A stretch of DNA of 8,225 bases. It comes from Mycoplasma sp. UBA710 (GTDB lineage Bacteria; Bacillota_I; Bacilli_A; Mycoplasmatales; Metamycoplasmataceae). A program made the position numbers and the translations under genes. Of the stretch, positions 7,642-8,225 are shown piece by piece. Where the stretch lies: the NCBI GenBank assembly GCA_002298905.1, contig DBMA01000035.1, forward strand, positions 1-8,225, in the 5' to 3' direction. How positions within the stretch are numbered: the first letter of the stretch is position 1; each line of letters opens with the position of its first letter. The notes under the pieces were generated by a model. It worked only from the letters and a program-made list of their open reading frames with translations. It did no database searches and was not told the origin of the DNA.

Positions 7642-8225
7642 ATGCAATATAGAAATCAAATAGAAAAATTAGATTGTGGAATTTTTGTTGTTCAAACATT
7701 ATATAAATATTTTTATAATAAATGATTAGATATATCTCTAATTAAAAAATCAGCAAAATATGATTTTAATGGTATTTCAATAATTAATATTGTGGATTTA
7801 TTAAAACAATATGGTATACATTCAAAAGTTTTAAAAGGTAATAGTGAAGCTTTTAAAAATCTTAAAATCAAAAATCCTATAGTATCAATTATAAAAAATG
7901 ATCAATATTTTCATTACATAATTATTGAAAAAATTACTAATAAAAAAAATATTATTTATTATGACCCTATATATGGAAAAAAGAAAATAGATCTAAATTC
8001 TTTTTTAAAAATATTTTTAAATGTCATAATTATTTGCAACCCAAGTAAAAAACGAAATTTATTTATTAATAAGCAAAAATTATCATTATGAGACCATCAA
8101 TACAAAAAAGAGAAAATATTTCTCTCAATAATTTCTTTATTCATTATTTTTTTATCTATTGTAAGCACGTATTACATAAAACTAGTTTTGGAGTTTTTCA
8201 ATCAATCATATAATTTATATTTTTT
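7642..8225 (+). CDS. Peptidase-containing ABC exporter (C39 domain), 3' end missing
   Basis: Proteins of this family (LagD/SunT type) cut a leader, usually of the double-glycine type, from a peptide with an N-terminal cysteine protease and then export the peptide using ATP. The visible 194 residues hold a complete C39 domain (1 to about 137): Gln6 for the oxyanion hole and Cys12 in QIEKLDCGIF, His91 in FHYIIIEKI and Asp108 in YYDPIYGKK. All catalytic positions are intact. A hydrophobic helix at about 157-180 begins the ABC transmembrane domain; the remaining helices and the ATPase domain lie beyond the window. Trp28 and Trp150 are TGA codons. The start is set by AAGGAA just upstream and by the fact that the domain begins at residue 1. 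No candidate precursor peptide gene is visible nearby, so the substrate is unknown. That it is an ABC exporter is inferred from the C39-plus-membrane-helix order. Confidence 0.88.

Noticed and set aside
1..8225. tRNA, rRNA, CRISPR array or insertion sequence
   Set aside because: No GC-rich cloverleaf regions, regularly spaced repeats, terminal inverted repeats or transposase motifs were seen; the window is almost filled by the eight genes.

Overview
The window is from a mollicute (Mycoplasma sensu lato). The base composition is extremely AT-rich, and seven of the eight genes read through in-frame TGA codons at positions where the protein family expects an amino acid. I counted 22 TGA codons read as Trp against a single TGG. 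Read with the standard code the genes look broken; read with genetic code 4 each is intact. I cannot name the species with confidence.

Layout, left to right. 1-1268: the 3' part of dnaA (+), cut by the window start. 1269-1361: a regulatory gap with a CIRCE-type HrcA operator, an extended -10 promoter and a strong Shine-Dalgarno sequence. 1362-3863: lon (+), ATP-dependent protease. 3866-4588: nadE (+), NAD+ synthetase. 4581-5177: an AzoR/AcpD-type FMN-dependent NADH-azoreductase (+), overlapping nadE by 8 nt. 5192-6112: an unassigned four-helix membrane protein (+) with a cytoplasmic tail that resembles the Rho_N/SAP helix-extension-helix fold. 6113-6209: a short non-coding gap with -10-like sites. 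6210-6404: rpmF (+), ribosomal protein L32. 6405-7553: a voltage-gated-type potassium channel on the minus strand, its stop codon directly abutting the rpmF stop codon. 7554-7641: a divergent promoter region. 7642-8225: the 5' part of an ABC exporter with an intact N-terminal C39 peptidase domain (+), cut by the window end.

How the genes fit together. lon, nadE, azoR and the membrane-protein gene are packed with gaps of 2, -8 and 14 nt, so they are probably co-transcribed from the heat-inducible lon promoter. This would link protein quality control to NAD supply and an NADH-dependent oxidoreductase. dnaA is followed by lon, not dnaN, and I see no DnaA-box cluster, so no replication origin is visible here. 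The K+ channel and the C39 exporter diverge from one 88-nt region and look like an accessory envelope module. The most interesting items are the C39 exporter with no peptide substrate gene in view, the membrane protein with a nucleic-acid-binding-like tail, the CIRCE site that could also terminate dnaA, and the zero-gap convergent rpmF/channel junction.
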